In this document: in pieces, positions 1 to 13,807 of the stretch
Layout of the letters: each line of letters opens with the position of its first letter
Numbering within the stretch: the first letter of the stretch is position 1
From: Neelides folsomi
Lineage: Eukaryota; Arthropoda; Collembola; Neelipleona; Neelidae
Assembly (NCBI GenBank): GCA_034687125.1
Contig: JAQGBZ010000129.1
Location: 62,001-126,000 of the forward strand
DNA: 64,000 bases
Direction of reading: 5' to 3'
Position numbers and translations under genes: made by a program
The notes under the pieces: generated by a model
The model's input: only the letters and a program-made list of their open reading frames with translations
What the model was told of the DNA's origin: nothing
The model's database searches: none

Positions 1-3000
1 TTTGAAAAAATAAATGATTTTTACCTTAATAAAGCCAGTGGAGGAATTTCCAAAAATATTAAATATTCCGACGGCCCAAAAGATGAAAATAAAGACGACA
101 AGGAGTGAAACTGGAGAATGAAAAATGAAATTAAAAGTTGAGATTTGATTCGCCGGGATTAAATGGAGGATCCACCATTAAGATAAGGAGGAAGTTCTCC
201 GTGTGTGTGTGAATTACAAAGGGCTTGTCAGTGAGTCAGAATGACATGAACTCAAAAAATGAGATTTGGTGTGGTTTGGTTTGAGGGGGAAAATACCTTG
301 GGCCGTGGACCTTTGATTTGGCGGAGCTCTCAGCCGCTCCTCCGATCACGGGATATCAGGAAGGAGAACTGGCTGGAGAAAATAGAATATTCCAGGAGAG
401 GAGTCCAAGCACATGGAGAACAACTCCACTGAAAAATTCCTCCAAAGACCGTTGAACTTCGCCAAGGCATAAGAAGCATGAGAAAAAAAGTTGACCCCTT
501 TGGGCTAAATGAAACTCGTTTTCGGCTCGCAAAAAAAGCTATATTCTGGCCATGTTTTTGTTGTCTTTTCTCATTTTTTGCCACCTGATTTAATTTCAAT
601 AATTCGCCATCAAACACTCGGGGGCGAGGAGGGAAAAGATAGTCGGGGGCGGCGGCCGCCGAAATCCCCACAATTCCCCAAAATCCTCAATTCGGAGGAG
701 CAATTGGAAAAGATTCAAATTGGTTCCTGGAGGCTCCTTTGAATATCCTCGATGGGGTTTGGTGATCCTCAGCTTTTTGGATATAAGTCATATAAGTACA
801 TATGGCCAACTACGCCTACATAGCCCTTCTTGGGTCCACCATATATCGGACATATATCCTCTCTGGTTCCTCTGGAAGAAACTCGTCATGGAAGTGCATA
901 GAGAAGAAGGAGGAAATCAGGTATTTTTCCTGTTCTCCGATTCTCAAATCATTGAAATGCAAAGAATTCCTCTGCGGATACGGAAGGATTCTCAGGGAGA
1001 GTTCTCTGCCGAGTGATTGAATTGATAAACCCATTACCCACTTTACTCTATCCCTTCCTCTCCCACTACTCCACTCACTTCAATTTGACATCAGGATCGA
1101 TCACAAACTGCACGACTCAAGAATCAATACATTTTATCTAACCAGGAAAACTTACAATATTATTAAACAATGAATATTCACACACCATCCATATCAGACT
1201 ATGCTTAATAATCTATACTTAAGTTCAACTCCTATTATTTCAATGACCAATTTCGGTCAAATATTACCTACTATATAGGATTAGTGTTGTATTATTAAAA
1301 CATTTTTCCTATATTCCATAACGCTTCATACTCCCTTTTCCCTTAACTATTTTTCTCAACTCCCTCAATTCAACTCAACTTGAGCTTAATTTGATGAAAT
1401 AAGTTCAAGTTCAAGTTTACACGAATCCCAAATTCCCTATTTTAAAATTTAAATACCGCTCATTTCCTTTGGCCTCCACTCACAGTCCAATTTGGAAACG
1501 ACAAGGAGATTAAACACACTGGGACACTGGGAAATGACAACCGCAATCATTTATTTACAAACAATTTCTATTTATGCCCTTTTATGTATGCTTTTGATGG
1601 CTTTTTCATTTTTAATCAACTTTATGCTTGGATTTCTACGCTACAATTGTCCTTATAACTTTTACCCCATTCATTTTAAATGCAGAGTAAATATAAAAAA
1701 GTTATTTATTCACAATTTAACATTCTTCAACAGACTTAAACTCATCAATATTACTGGTATTATTAAATGGAAATGATACTTGTGGACATATCTTAAACTT
1801 AATTGCGCCATTGATAACATTTCTTTTGTTGAAGCCCTTTATCATTAATTGGCGTCCATATAAAAATTAAGTACATTGGAGAGAACCATTCATTAATACT
1901 CAATAACGCTAAGTATGGATAATTGGTTGAGGAAACAACTCTTAAAAGATAGGGAAGTTAAATTAATTGTCAAGACCTCAAAAGGAGTAAATAGAGGTCT
2001 TGTCGTTGATGGGACGAGTGGGAGGGAAATATATAGAGAAGCATTAGCAAATTATACTTTATTTTCTCTCAATTACTAAAACGTATTTTACCTTGTTAAT
2101 CAGCAAGCTTCTCCAACAAGCCAACAACTGAATATTATTTCACAGACAGCTTAATTGGGAAAAGGAATAGTATTGATTTCACAGAACGATCGAAGTAAGT
2201 TGATTAGGTAAAGGGAATAGTTTTAGAGCCTAATAGCTGAATTGATGGCTACTTCACGACTTTACAGGGACTTGAACTGGTGTGAAGGGAAAACGACTTT
2301 TTTAACACCAAATCGAAATGAGGAAGCTTCTACTCCGAGCATTTGATTTTCTTATATTATTCCTATACCCAAAAATTAAACCTTTCCGTTCAATACGTAT
2401 TAAAACGCAATATGTAAGCCATAGGACGTATTATAATCCATATGAAATGAACGCCCAACATTTGGCTCAACAATTCTCCAGCACCACAATTCTTCATGTG
2501 TTAATCTCACAGTTTATGCCATGAGTATTGTGTTTCTCGTCCAAGAGGGAAGAGATAAGAGATAGAATTTTTATATGGATGATATATTATTAATACTTAT
2601 TTATGATTTCCTTTTGTTGAGAAAAGAATGACTCCTTTTGACAAATAAGATGCTCCAATAGACTACAATACAATCCATATTATGGCTCAACTCAATGGAT
2701 AATAAATGGATATGGTGGGATCATCATGTATTGGACAAAGTTTTTGAGTATTCCTTTTTTAAATCTTTACATCTAACTCAAATCGCATGCATTATGCATT
2801 GAAAAATTACAAGCTTGCATTATATTTTATATACCTTTCCTTCATTTATAAAAATATATTCGAAAGATAACCCCTACGATAAATGAAATATATTTAAAAT
2901 ATGAAGCAATGACTTGCAAGATGATATTTATTTAATTATAATTATTAATTAGTTATCTATGATTATTAAAAAATAAATTATATAAGAAGATATATAAAAT

Positions 3001-4988
3001 GTAAATCTAATTATAATTTTATAACGAATAAGGAATGAAAAACTGTACACATACAGGTTATAAAAATTATAAAAGTATTCTTTAGATTTTATAAACAATA
3101 AACCCGATAATAAATACTTGACTATGTTTTGAATAATAAATATAAATAATAATAATAATAACAACATTCAACGCTGTCATCAAATTCTATTCATTGAATT
3201 AGTCGACTATAAACATTCGGCATTCACGTTTCTCATGTGAAGTGAGAACATTATTATAAAATTGATTTATATTATTATTTTAACGTCCTAAATATTTTGG
3301 ATTAATATTATTTTGATGCGAATAATCAAAACCGTCAACGAATATAATTTTATAATTATGAGAGTAATTCTTGTAGAGTAGAAATGTCTTTGGACCCACC
3401 TAATTTCAGGAGGTCTATGTTATGGAGAACCCCACACGATCCCGTGTTAAAGTGACATAACAAAAAAATGAATCGGACAAAACCCGCTTACCTTTCAGAT
3501 AGGTGAGGTCGTGAAGTTTAATATATGTAGAGTTGATTGCCGAGAGTAGCACCCGTCTTGTTTAAGGTACGAGGATGTAGTTAAAGGTCAACCCTATTAA
3601 GCTACAATTTTTGGGTTGGGCTTCTTAAAGCAGCTTTGAATTTTCCTGCCGAGTTCCCAAATCGCGAAACCCATACGTTTCCTTCTTAAAGCCAAATTGC
3701 AACTTCCCCGAGAGTAGATTCGCCAATTGGAGTCCTTCCCTCTGGATTCGATCCCGACCCGGGCTGTTGGCCCTGAACAGGGAAATTGATTCAATGAAGT
3801 GCCTGGTCCTTGGTGTGGGGGAGATAAGGGAGATGATCCAGGTGGGCCAACTCCTCTTCCATCTAGGGATGGCGAACGAGGAGATTATTAATTGCTCATT
3901 TTTACAAGCTCCTCTTTATGAGATCTCTCCGCCCTATCCTTTTTAATAATATGCATTATGCCGCTGCTCTTAAATTGTACCGTTCATTTGATCCTTCGCT
4001 TCACCTTCATTCTTCATTTCATTATGCTTCACATTTATAAATCTCATGTATGCACATTCCAATGTATCCCGACGACATTTCCGATACTCATTATAAACAT
4101 AGGTTTATAGAAATACGTGGAACACATGCGAATAATAAGACATTCATGAAATTATTAATTGTTGTATAGTCAAAAGAAGGTCTTCACATACAACGGCGCA
4201 TGAAGAGCCATTAAAAGAGAATCGGCAAAATAAAAAATATTATGATCAGATTTTTTACTATGATTTATATTAGTTTTTTTAGAGATTACAGTGCATTATT
4301 ATTCTGTTGTTCATTAAGCAAAAAGTTATGAGTCGTAATTATTGTCTTCAGTAGTTGCGATAAAAGAGTTGCGTTTAAACTCTTAAGTTAGTCACTAGCT
4401 CTATAATTGGTAGAAAAATTAAACTTACAAAACTTATAGTAATAATTAATAATTTATAAGTATTGAGTGATCAACAAAAGGATTTACTAAAAAATTTAAG
4501 ACGTAGTAAAGTAACTGGTAACTGTGATGTTTTATGATTTGTAATAATAAAATAAAAATAAAGCTATTATAAATAAATAAAAGTTAGTTGAAACCAGCAA
4601 ACTGCGCTTCAGACTGCTATTTTCCACAAATTATCAGATTGCCATTGTCAGTCTTAATTGTCTTAATGCCTGTAGATTATATTTTATTTATAATTTTTAA
4701 TACAATAGCATTAAGACTAAAAAATAATTCCAACCGTTTTCTTACTTTTAATAAGTAAACAATATGCTAATAATAAATGTTTTTGTCAAGTTTTAAACTT
4801 TAAGAAGTATCAAAGACTTTGTTTATTTGATATTTGAAATAACAATATAATAATGTTGTATACATATTTTATAATATATTTTTGTAATACATGGTATAAA
4901 TATAAATACTTTGTTTATAAATATATTCACCGAATATATTGGTAGTTTGGTAGTGAAGAATAGATCATGAAAAGGATATTGTTATATT
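1..4988. other. Intergenic, no gene recognised
   Basis: I see no splice-linked coding segments. The first 1 kb is moderately GC-rich; the rest is AT-rich. A tract near 3145-3165 holds a short AAT-type microsatellite on the plus strand. A GC-richer patch at about 3560-3850 contains the 13-mer GGGGAGATAAGGG at 3818-3830, which recurs near the odd-skipped genes. A short open frame at 3597-3794 (-) has no recognisable motif. Confidence 0.5.
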
Positions 4989-6765
4989 TTAAAGTATGTG
5001 GAGTTTCTCGGGAGTCAGATTCCCGAGGATGTCCTTTGCAGTTGAAGGCGTAATGAGAGGTGTGAGTCCGGTGGGGGTCTGGAGATCGCTCCAGTCAAAG
5101 AGATCAGTGGAAGGCGTAATGCCCGGAGTCACAAGGGAAGCTCCCAATTCTTGACAATTGTCATTGTGGACCTGAAGGCTGTCAGGTCTCTTTGGAACTT
5201 TTCTCTTGATGATGTTATTACTCCTTCGGCAATTGGGCTCGTGAGCTTCGAGGATGAATTCGAGCTCCTCCACTTGGACATTTAATTTATTGATCTCTTC
5301 TTGTAAGTTCTTTTTCTTTAGCTCAAGACCTTCAGTTTCCTGTAAAACAAAAAAATAATGAAAACAATGCTTTAATTAATGATAACTTAAAATCTCATTT
5401 AAAATATTTCTCATTCAAAGTAAGAGTATAAGTAGAATATAAATACCCTGATTAGATATATAAATACAATGTATCAAGTCAATGTAATTTCAAAAACTTA
5501 TTCTTATTATTGATAAATTAATTTTAAAAATTAATTATTGGTAAATTAATAAATTTTTTAAATAAATAACAATCTTAAGAAAATCATTGAAAAAATAAAC
5601 TGACAAATATTTTAAAATGTAATTCCAAAATTAAAATAATATTCATCATAATATTCCATTGTAGAGAATTAAAATATAAAAGATGGAGTTTAATTTTGAA
5701 GAAGGCTCGAAAACATATTATTGCTCGTAAATTATTTAATAAAGATATAAAAACATTTCAATATTTGTCAAATACCTCAACAAGCAAATTCGTTTGATCG
5801 ACTCGGCGTTTTCTGCATCGTGCAGCAGCCAATTTATTCCTTTCACGACGGACACGACGTCTTTCTTCTTCTTCTGGACTTAGCGATGAATCTTTCCTTG
5901 GTCTTCTTCCTCCCCCAGGTTTACGACCAACGCTGGGCTTTCTCTGTTTCTTTTCTGGAGTTGGGGCGTTGTCATCTCTTGTTGCTTCTTCCATTTCGCC
6001 TCCTTGCCAGTTCCTTGTGAGGATGGTAATTGAGGTGGGAGGATCATGTGAAGTCATATCGCTATTCTCCATTCCTTTAAATTAAATCACAGGTTAAAGG
6101 CTTTATTCTTCAAATTTAATTATAGCAATTGCGTAAACTTCTTCTCAATTTAGGTAATTCCTGGCCAGAATCTCTTTCTTTGTGAAATTATTTATAGAAT
6201 CGGCTAGCTTTAAACTCTAAAATCTTAAATGAACTCACTTTACAATTATTAACTTAAAATAAAATTAATACAATTTCAATTTATTAAGATAAGTAAATCA
6301 TAAAAATCTGAATAAATACAAAATATTTTAGAAAGTTTCATCTTATCCTTTTGGTTAAAAATTTTGAACATATTCCAATTAAAATCTCGATCCAATTATT
6401 CAAAAATTCCAAATAAATAAGAATTAAAATTATTGAATCTACCTTATTTTGTTCTGGTCAATTAACTAACTCACGTGGGTGTATCAATAATAACTCTTTG
6501 ACAGCCCAACGCGTAGTTTTAAAGATGACGCAATAATTGGGGTTTTGGCCCAAGCTGATTTCAAATTCGGATAAATCTAATACCTGTGACGGTTCCAATC
6601 CCGAGTTCTTGCTCAATGTGTCGAAGAGTTGTCGGAGTGAGGATGTCAGGTGAAATGAACTACAAACACGGAACAAACTAAAATTAGACTTCCGACTAGA
6701 AGATTAAAATAATTGGGTCAGGAGGGAAATGTCTTACCATTGCAGAGGGCGGACTTCTTTGCATT
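4989..6765 (-). CDS. kay: Fos family bZIP transcription factor (kayak)
   Basis: Fos forms AP-1 heterodimers with Jun in the nucleus and binds TGACTCA or TGACGTCA sites. Four coding exons fit in phase: 6739-6765, 6584-6659, 5776-6074 and 4989-5339, giving 250 residues. Exon 2 carries the Fos/Fra signature [10 protein letters not shown]. The basic region (about residues 106-125) reads [19 protein letters not shown], and the zipper that follows aligns without gaps to vertebrate Fos, ending in [12 protein letters not shown], the family's LEFILxAH block. The intron falls inside the zipper, after the glutamate of LLVE. The C-terminus is short ([10 protein letters not shown] then EKLHIL) compared with fly or vertebrate Fos. 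The start is the only ATG in exon 1, about 100 bases downstream of a TATA-like box. The 3' flank has several ATTTA pentamers, as in unstable Fos messages, but the background is AT-rich. Identification is firm; exon 1 could be one of several alternative first exons. Confidence 0.93.
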
Positions 6766-6893
6766 CTTCCTGACCAGACCAATGACTGGAGTTAGTTGAT
6801 GAGATTTAAAGAGGATTGACGAGATGGACAGCGGAGAATGACCAGGAGCCACTCGAACGTAGAGAATGATTCATCAGCCCAAGGAACTCAATG

Positions 6894-6935
6894 TTTTTAA
6901 ACCCCAACACGCGTGACGTCACGAGGATGACTCAT
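6894..6935 (-). promoter_or_regulatory. Fos core promoter: TATA-like box, CRE, palindromic AP-1 site
   Basis: Read on the minus strand, a perfect AP-1 palindrome ATGACTCAT (6927-6935) and a perfect CRE TGACGTCA (6914-6921) lie just upstream of TTTAAAAA (6894-6901). That puts the start of transcription near 6865-6870, about 100 bases before the Fos ATG. The order CRE then TATA resembles the vertebrate FOS promoter, where the CRE lies near -60. The AP-1 site would allow autoregulation. I found no canonical CC(A/T)6GG serum response element upstream. Confidence 0.7.
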
Positions 6936-9900
6936 GGAGGATTCTCGTGAATTCGAACGTTTGGCCATACACGAACATTTCACGTTCCCCTTCTTCGCCC
7001 ATGACGTACTTCCCCCCCAATTATTTCCATTGGCACCTTTCCCCTCGCAATGTACAACGCTACAATATACATTTATACATGCATAAATACTTCAATTTGC
7101 TCTGTACTCCGTATACTTCAATTACCCATAATGTACTTCTGTGTATTATTGTATTTACTTCAATGTCTATCTGGCTCTTGCTCTTGTACAGATTGTTATA
7201 GTATTGGCCATTCATGAATATGTTTAATATGTCTGTAGTGTGTTAATATGTGTGTTTAATATTATAGTAAGTTCGTATTATGTTACATGTATTTGGTCAA
7301 TTATTATTGTTGTGTTTATTAACCCTTTCCTACTTGTTGACTCCTGAAACTATTGATGCATAAGCGGTTATAAGAAGAGCTTTTCATCCGCTCTTCATGT
7401 TAATACATTTGTAAACAACTATGGGTTCTAAGAGCAGTTAACATTTAATGTCTCCTGATGTTACAATTACATTATTGTGCAATCCAATGGTGCACTTTAT
7501 CCCTTTACCATTACGATGAATTATCCTTACATTTTTGCACGTATATCGTGGTTTTATTTTAGAGTGGAACGGCAAGGAACGTTCCCATACTCTATTTTTT
7601 AATTTAATAAAGTATATATTTTGCATTTTTAATTACACTTGTGATTACATTGATGACTGATGAGTGATGAGTTAAATGCGAGAAATAAAATGATATGTTA
7701 TTATTGGTGTTTTGACTGACATTGAGTATTTTGACCGACATGTGCAAAATTACTCATTGGATTATTTATTTTGGTATAAAATTTATAAGCATTTTGGAAA
7801 AATGGGACTGAGGATCAATCAAGAACTTATTTTGGACAAATTGACAATCTCAATTTTTCCGGTCATCAATTTCTACGTTTGTTAAATAGCCATTTTGCAT
7901 TTTACATGAATGAATGAACTAGTGGACTTTTAAATTTTGACCAAGTATTTGCGGAGTCATTAAATAGTTAAATCGGTAGTGGATTATGCAAATGAAGAAT
8001 ACAATTAGATTTATTTTTGTTATTCAATATTCAACAACATTGTTTACGATTTTTGCTATCCAATTTATTGTATGAGTCATTGTCATACGTATTTGCGTCA
8101 GCTTGGGACAGTTTGTGAAAAATAAAATTACAATATTTGATTATGAATGAATGAATGAATTAGGTGTCCTCTTCTTATCAATAAAAGAGCATTTATAGTA
8201 AACACATTAGAACTTGTTTGTAGACCATTGAGATATCCGCTTCGTTCATAAAAATTTAGCCAATTTAATCGTAATTCCGACAATTGGAGATTGCATTTAA
8301 TTATCTGTCATTCATTTGAATGAAAAGGCGAGAATCTCTGAGAATGAGAGATAAATAAATTGATACAAAATATATGGCAATTTGAAATGTATGACATGCA
8401 GGGATTAGCGTAGCAAGTCAAAACTCGTATTTTTTTATTTAATTTATCGTTTTTAATTGTGTGCATTACAGTAAATTGTCTCGTAATTTTATCTTTATTT
8501 AAATAATACGATATCGGTTTGCTTAAAAAACCAAAAAGTCTCCAATCTCCTTACATGCCAAAAAGTTAATTAAATTAAACTTTGGGAAAAATTGCACTTT
8601 TGGAATTTTTTTTCTTGAATTTCACTCATATTTCGCTTAATCTCATTGTAAAAAATTCCAGAAGCAAAAGTATTACAGCAAACTTATCATTTTCTGCATT
8701 CGCGAGCATCGATTTACTTAATTTGCATATAAAATTCTAAATCTCCCTATTTTTAGACGAGTTAATTAGAATTAAAATTAATAAAAATGATTAAATCTCT
8801 ATTTTCGTAACAAACTGCTAAATAACGCCATAAAATAAAAGCAAAAAGTCGTTTATTATTTTTTTTCTATTATTCATATTTGCATTTGTTAAATATGCTC
8901 CTCTTGTTCTCATTCATCATCAGTTTTATATGGAGTGCATTTATCTAGGATATAATGCTGATATTTGCAAGTAGTGTAAATTAAATCTATTGCTCCAATT
9001 TCCGTTTCTCTTTCTTAAAGGATGCAGACTGTTCCATAAACGTTCAAGGAAAGTTGCATGGCGGCATTCTTAATCCATTGCTCATCAGTGTCATCAGCTC
9101 CTCTCTTTCTCTTTTCTTCACTTCATCGCACATCATCACAACCATCCTCCTTCCAATTAACAAAGAATTCAGACATTAAGGTAGTTTTTTTCTAACAATA
9201 TCGCATTCATTTTGCATCCTTGTACCTTACATTTTCCTTCAAGTTAACCATTTCGCAAAAAATAGAATATAATGGTACCTACATAAATGCATACCTAAAT
9301 TGCATTAAATAGTTTTCAATTATTTTATATCTAACTTTAATGTAAAAGTAGAAATGTTTCAAATAAAGTTTGGTCAAATTGAATGAAAAATTAAATCGAA
9401 TACATTTTATCGAATTATGCATTTATATTGTAAATATAAATAACATTAGTATTTATTAATGTAGAATAAAATAGTGATAATATTAATCTACTAGTAAATA
9501 AGTACAGAATATGAGAAAGTGCATTGTGGTGGAAAATAATTTAAACAGTAAGTTAAAAGCCTTTTTGGGCAATTTTAATGAGTCTTTATCTTTACACGTT
9601 GTTCTTGTCGTGTTTGTTACTAAAATTAGAGAAATACTTTGACGCGTAATTATATAAGAGTTTGTTATCAAATTGAGCCCCAAGATAATTATTAGTTTTA
9701 CGTATGCGTTATGTATTTTTGATAAGTTATCAGTTATCACAAAACTTCAGACTAACCACTTGCTAAATATTTAACAATTTACAAATATATAATATTAGAC
9801 CTAGATCCATATTTAAACGATCGTGAATGAATGAAATGAATATCGCGTCTACACGTTTTAAACTATTTAGAAGACAAACAAGAGTCCATTTAATAAATTA

Positions 9901-10287
9901 GTATTCAAGTAGTATATCTGAATGCAGTTGGATTTTTTAATTGCCATTATAATTTACTTTCAGCATAGTAAATTAGTTAGCTCTCGTATAATATTCTACT
10001 TTTGAAAATCCATCATTGCAATGTTGCATAATGCAAGTCTTTTGTACTTTTGGGATTAAACTTTATTTTACCAGTTATAACCACCTTTGATTAACTAAAC
10101 ATTTTTATAATATTCTTTAAACGAGTAATCTATTATTTGTTGTAGTAGTTATTTCAAACTGGACGGAATAATTTTAAATGATGCATTTAATTTTCCATTT
10201 AATCTATCTAATATACTTTTTCGTAATATATCTATAAGATCGTCTATCTAATTATAGTTATGCAATTGTTATTAATTTTTAAATGAA
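6936..10287. other. Intergenic, AT-rich
   Basis: No gene recognised. The Fos-proximal part (6936-7100) may hold further promoter elements, including a CRE half-match TGACGTAC near 7002. The rest is AT-rich with short GAATGAAT-type tandem tracts around 8145-8160 and no coding-like stretch. Confidence 0.4.
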
Positions 10288-13158
10288 TTATTTTGGTTCA
10301 AAGCGGCCTCTCGCTCGACCAACTGCTCCTTCACAGACCTTAAGGTCAATTTCTTCCTCAATGACTTCAAAGTCATTTTTCAGGTTTAATTTCCCACTAA
10401 AAGTTTTAATTAAGTCAGAAACGCTTTTCTTTTCCTCTTCGCTCAGTTCGTCGTCGGCGTTCTCCCGCGAACTCGTCTCTTCAGTTTCCAATGAAGGAAA
10501 TGAAGCCACAGATGCCCAACGAAGATTTGTGCAATTCGTATTGTTTTCCATTATTGGATCTGGTGTTGGAGGCTTGTCCAAATGCATCTAAAATATAAAA
10601 TAAGAATATTATTAACATTTAAAAATAAATGACTTTGTATATAAAGAAAACAATAATACTAAAGTATTATGTTATAATTTTTCGTTATTTTAATAAATTA
10701 TTTAAAATAAATCAATTCACCTTGCTAAGCCAAAGTTGTTCTCTCGATTTACTCAAATTCTTCCTTGAGCCTGACTTGAGCATTTTCTCTAAGAGCAATT
10801 CTCTCGATTTTGTCAAATTTTCATTTATATTGTATTCTGATTTACTTGCTCTCAAAAGACTCTTTTTCCGTCCACTACTTCGTTGAGGAGAGTGACCTTA
10901 TAACATTTAAACAAATTATCAATTTTTAATAATATTATGATTAGAATTGAAAGAGTAAGTAATGAATTAATGAATCATGTTATTAAAAAGATAAGAAATG
11001 CAGATCATCTCTTAAAATGTAAACAAAATCCGCATGACATAATTAAATATTTGAATCATTATGAATGCATCGAATTATTTTACTAACAGATGTGTAGCCT
11101 GTAATTATGTAATAAAATAATAATACATAATGTGTAATACAATTTGTACATAAGTTGTATATGTACCCAATATGTAATATATCAGTATTTTTAATATTAT
11201 AGTAATGTAATTAATAAATACAAAACCTCTTCTTGGCTGAAAGAACCAGTCGTGAGCCAAAGCTTCTGTCGCACTTATCCTCTTCCTAAAGAAAAAAAGA
11301 GAATAGTCCTCAACTTCCAAAGAGTTGACCTTTAATTTGAGTGATAACCTCGTGTCTTTTCTAAGAAAGAGGGAGATGATTTGAATACACTCGAAGGAAA
11401 CGTCATCGAAGAGCTCGGAAGGGAAGTCGACTTCTTCTTGGAGGATGTTTTTAAAAGTGAGGGGATCGGTGTCTCCTCCGAATGGAGAAAAGCCAGTAAT
11501 GAGAACATAAGTGGTTATACCCGTAGACCAAAGGTCAGACTTCGTCGTCAGACGTTTAAATTGGAGAATTTCTGGAGCTGTAATATGAGAAAAATAGATT
11601 AATGACACGCATGATGAAATCAATTAAACATTAATGTTTTAGAGTATTACACAATTATTTAATTAGCGTTAGGAATTGTAATAGAAATTATGTTTAATTG
11701 TGCCTATTTTTATATTATTAATTTCAAGACAGAAAGTAAATCACTGATATAGTACTATTAAAAATATAAGAATTTAGATTCATTACCTAAAATGCATGAA
11801 TATTTATATTATTTTAAATGGGGGAAAGCATTTTAAAGAACTTGATATAAGCACATAATAACTTACATTTATTTTAATGAGATCAGAAATCATAGAAAAA
11901 TGATAAACTAATCAAGTTAAACTAAAAAAGCGCCATAAGAAGCATATTAAGTTAGATGATTTATTGACTATAAATCAATGAAGCAATGTTTATAGCACAT
12001 TCAAGCTTTTTTAATGATTAATGATATGATATAAAATTATATTACATAACATTTTATGAGTAATTAAATAAAATGATCTAACACAAGTAGTAATTTTAGG
12101 AATAACCAACAATAAACCCATCTTATAGTTCGGTTAGCTTGAAAAGTAAAGGAAATTAGCTTAATTTTTACGTTATTTTTTCCTTGTAGTATCCTCTATA
12201 TAGCATTGATGCCCTGATGAATTTGATCAGTTATTGTTTTTCATCATTATTTTAACAAGCAATTGTTTCCCAATACCGCAGTTACATTAATTCCCATTTC
12301 CGTTTTAATCAATTTCTTGACCAAATAGGAAAATGAAGCTCCTCATGATCAAACAATAACCCCCAAAGCACAGGTGAGTTCAACGTTAGGTTGTGTACAT
12401 AAACGTAGGGAAGCGGATGCATGGTATTTACCGACATAGTCAGGGGTTCCAACAATTTCCCTGATTTCCGCGTCAACTTTTTTGCTTAACTCGAAATCGC
12501 AGAGCTTAATGTTGCAGTTTGGGAATTGCCCCATGAGGAGGAGGTTTTGCGGCTAAGGAAGTCAAAGAGTTCGTATTTGCTTTTCCTAATTGGTAGCTTA
12601 CTTTCACGTCGAGATGAGCAATGTCTTTGCAGTGCAAATACTCCAAACCGAGCAGCAGCTGCCTCATGAACTTCTTCACGTCTTTTTCTAAAAGCACAAG
12701 GTCGGCATCTATCACCGACTGCAAATCCCCACCCGGAGCACTTTAAATAAAAATTAAAATCACCAAGTGAGGAAAAAAGTGAAGAACAGGAATTGGAATG
12801 AAGGTGTTGAAAAGGGAGGGAAGCTCACAACTCCATGATGGTAACGATATCCCCATTGTATACAAAGGCGTCGATGAACTTGATCAAATATTCGGACTTG
12901 AAGCTTGAAAGAAGTGCAATTTCATTATACGCTTCCTTCATCTTGGTGATTTTTGCAGCGTAGCTTGACCCGTTCTTGTAACAGCGACGGACCGAGGATG
13001 AGAATCCGCTACACACCAAAGGGGAATTAGGGAAAAGTTGAGACAAAGACCGTTGGTTTTCGGTCGTGGTTTTAATCTCACCTGGCAAATGCCTCATTTT
13101 CCACACGGTAAAATCGGCGGAAATCCGCCTTCCTCACCAGCCCTGGAATGAGTTCCAT
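10288..13158 (-). CDS. Drak: DAP kinase-related serine/threonine kinase (Drak/STK17 type)
   Basis: Drak-type kinases phosphorylate myosin light chain and act in actomyosin control and apoptosis. Eight exons fit in phase: 13082-13158, 12829-13008, 12602-12740, 12432-12552, 11349-11577, 11227-11285, 10721-10896 and 10288-10587; 426 residues. Visible kinase motifs: a degenerate P-loop (FASGFSSSVRRC), YAAK lysine (about 45), helix-C NEIALL, catalytic HLDVKPQN (Asp about 130), GTPDYVAPEIL activation-segment end, DLWSTGITTYVL, and SPFGGDTDPLTFKNI, which closely recalls fly Drak. The DFG motif reads DFE (about 151-153), and the first P-loop glycine is alanine. The roughly 175-residue tail is Ser/Lys/Glu-rich and unrecognised. 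The ATG at 13158 has an in-frame stop just upstream. Intron 4 is about 850 bases; the others are mostly short. Confident in family; DRAK rather than DAPK because it is short and lacks a calmodulin/ankyrin region. Confidence 0.9.
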
Positions 13159-13807
13159 CGGGGTTCAATTTTTGATCTCCTCCTCTGCGAAAAGAGTCCT
13201 CAGAATGGAAAGTGAAATTGGCCTTCATCCATTGCCTTATATGGGGTGATTTGGTTTGCCTGGGAAGAACAACTTGTTCAATCTCCATTCCATTCCATGA
13301 GAGGGTGCAAAGGGTTGTTGGGATGAGGAACGCCTTGCAATCAACCCCACCCTTGTTCATCTTCGATGATGAAGCAGAAGATGAAGAGCTCGGGAACCAC
13401 CCTCGAAGATTCTCCTTGCAATTCTCCCAAAGTCGCGACTCTCTCACGATCAAATGCCAAATGGAAGGAGATGACAAGGTTGAGAAAAGTCGCATGAATG
13501 AAGTGCGAATCGAAGAAGCAGTTTTGTTTACCAACTTGAAGTGAATCTCTTTTCTACTCACTTTAAAACCTACCCCACATGCCACATAAAAACCAACTCT
13601 TGATTTCCCTATCCTTTTCAACGCTTGTCCACATATGCCTTCATAGATTTGTAGCCGTAAAATATGTTTGCGACTCGGCTTTGAATCATTCAAACTCTCC
13701 ATGCATTCTTTCGTCTCTTGGCGTTTTAATTTGTAGAAAAGATGTTCAATCCCCAGATCTCCCTCGTCTGATCTTTCCCTCAACATTAACAAATGAAACA
13801 TGAACAA
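13094..13807 (-). other. Long unassigned open frame overlapping the Drak start
   Basis: A stop-free frame of about 238 codons runs upstream of and into Drak exon 1 in a different reading frame. It contains a serine-rich stretch (SSSSSASSSK) but no domain I recognise, no signal peptide and no membrane span. It could be the 5' leader of Drak, an upstream ORF, or chance in a locally GC-richer tract. I do not claim it is a gene. Confidence 0.2.

Noticed and set aside
6458-6676. 72-codon minus-strand frame over Fos exon 2.
   Set aside because: The true Fos frame here is a different one ([16 protein letters not shown]); this is a shadow frame running into the intron.
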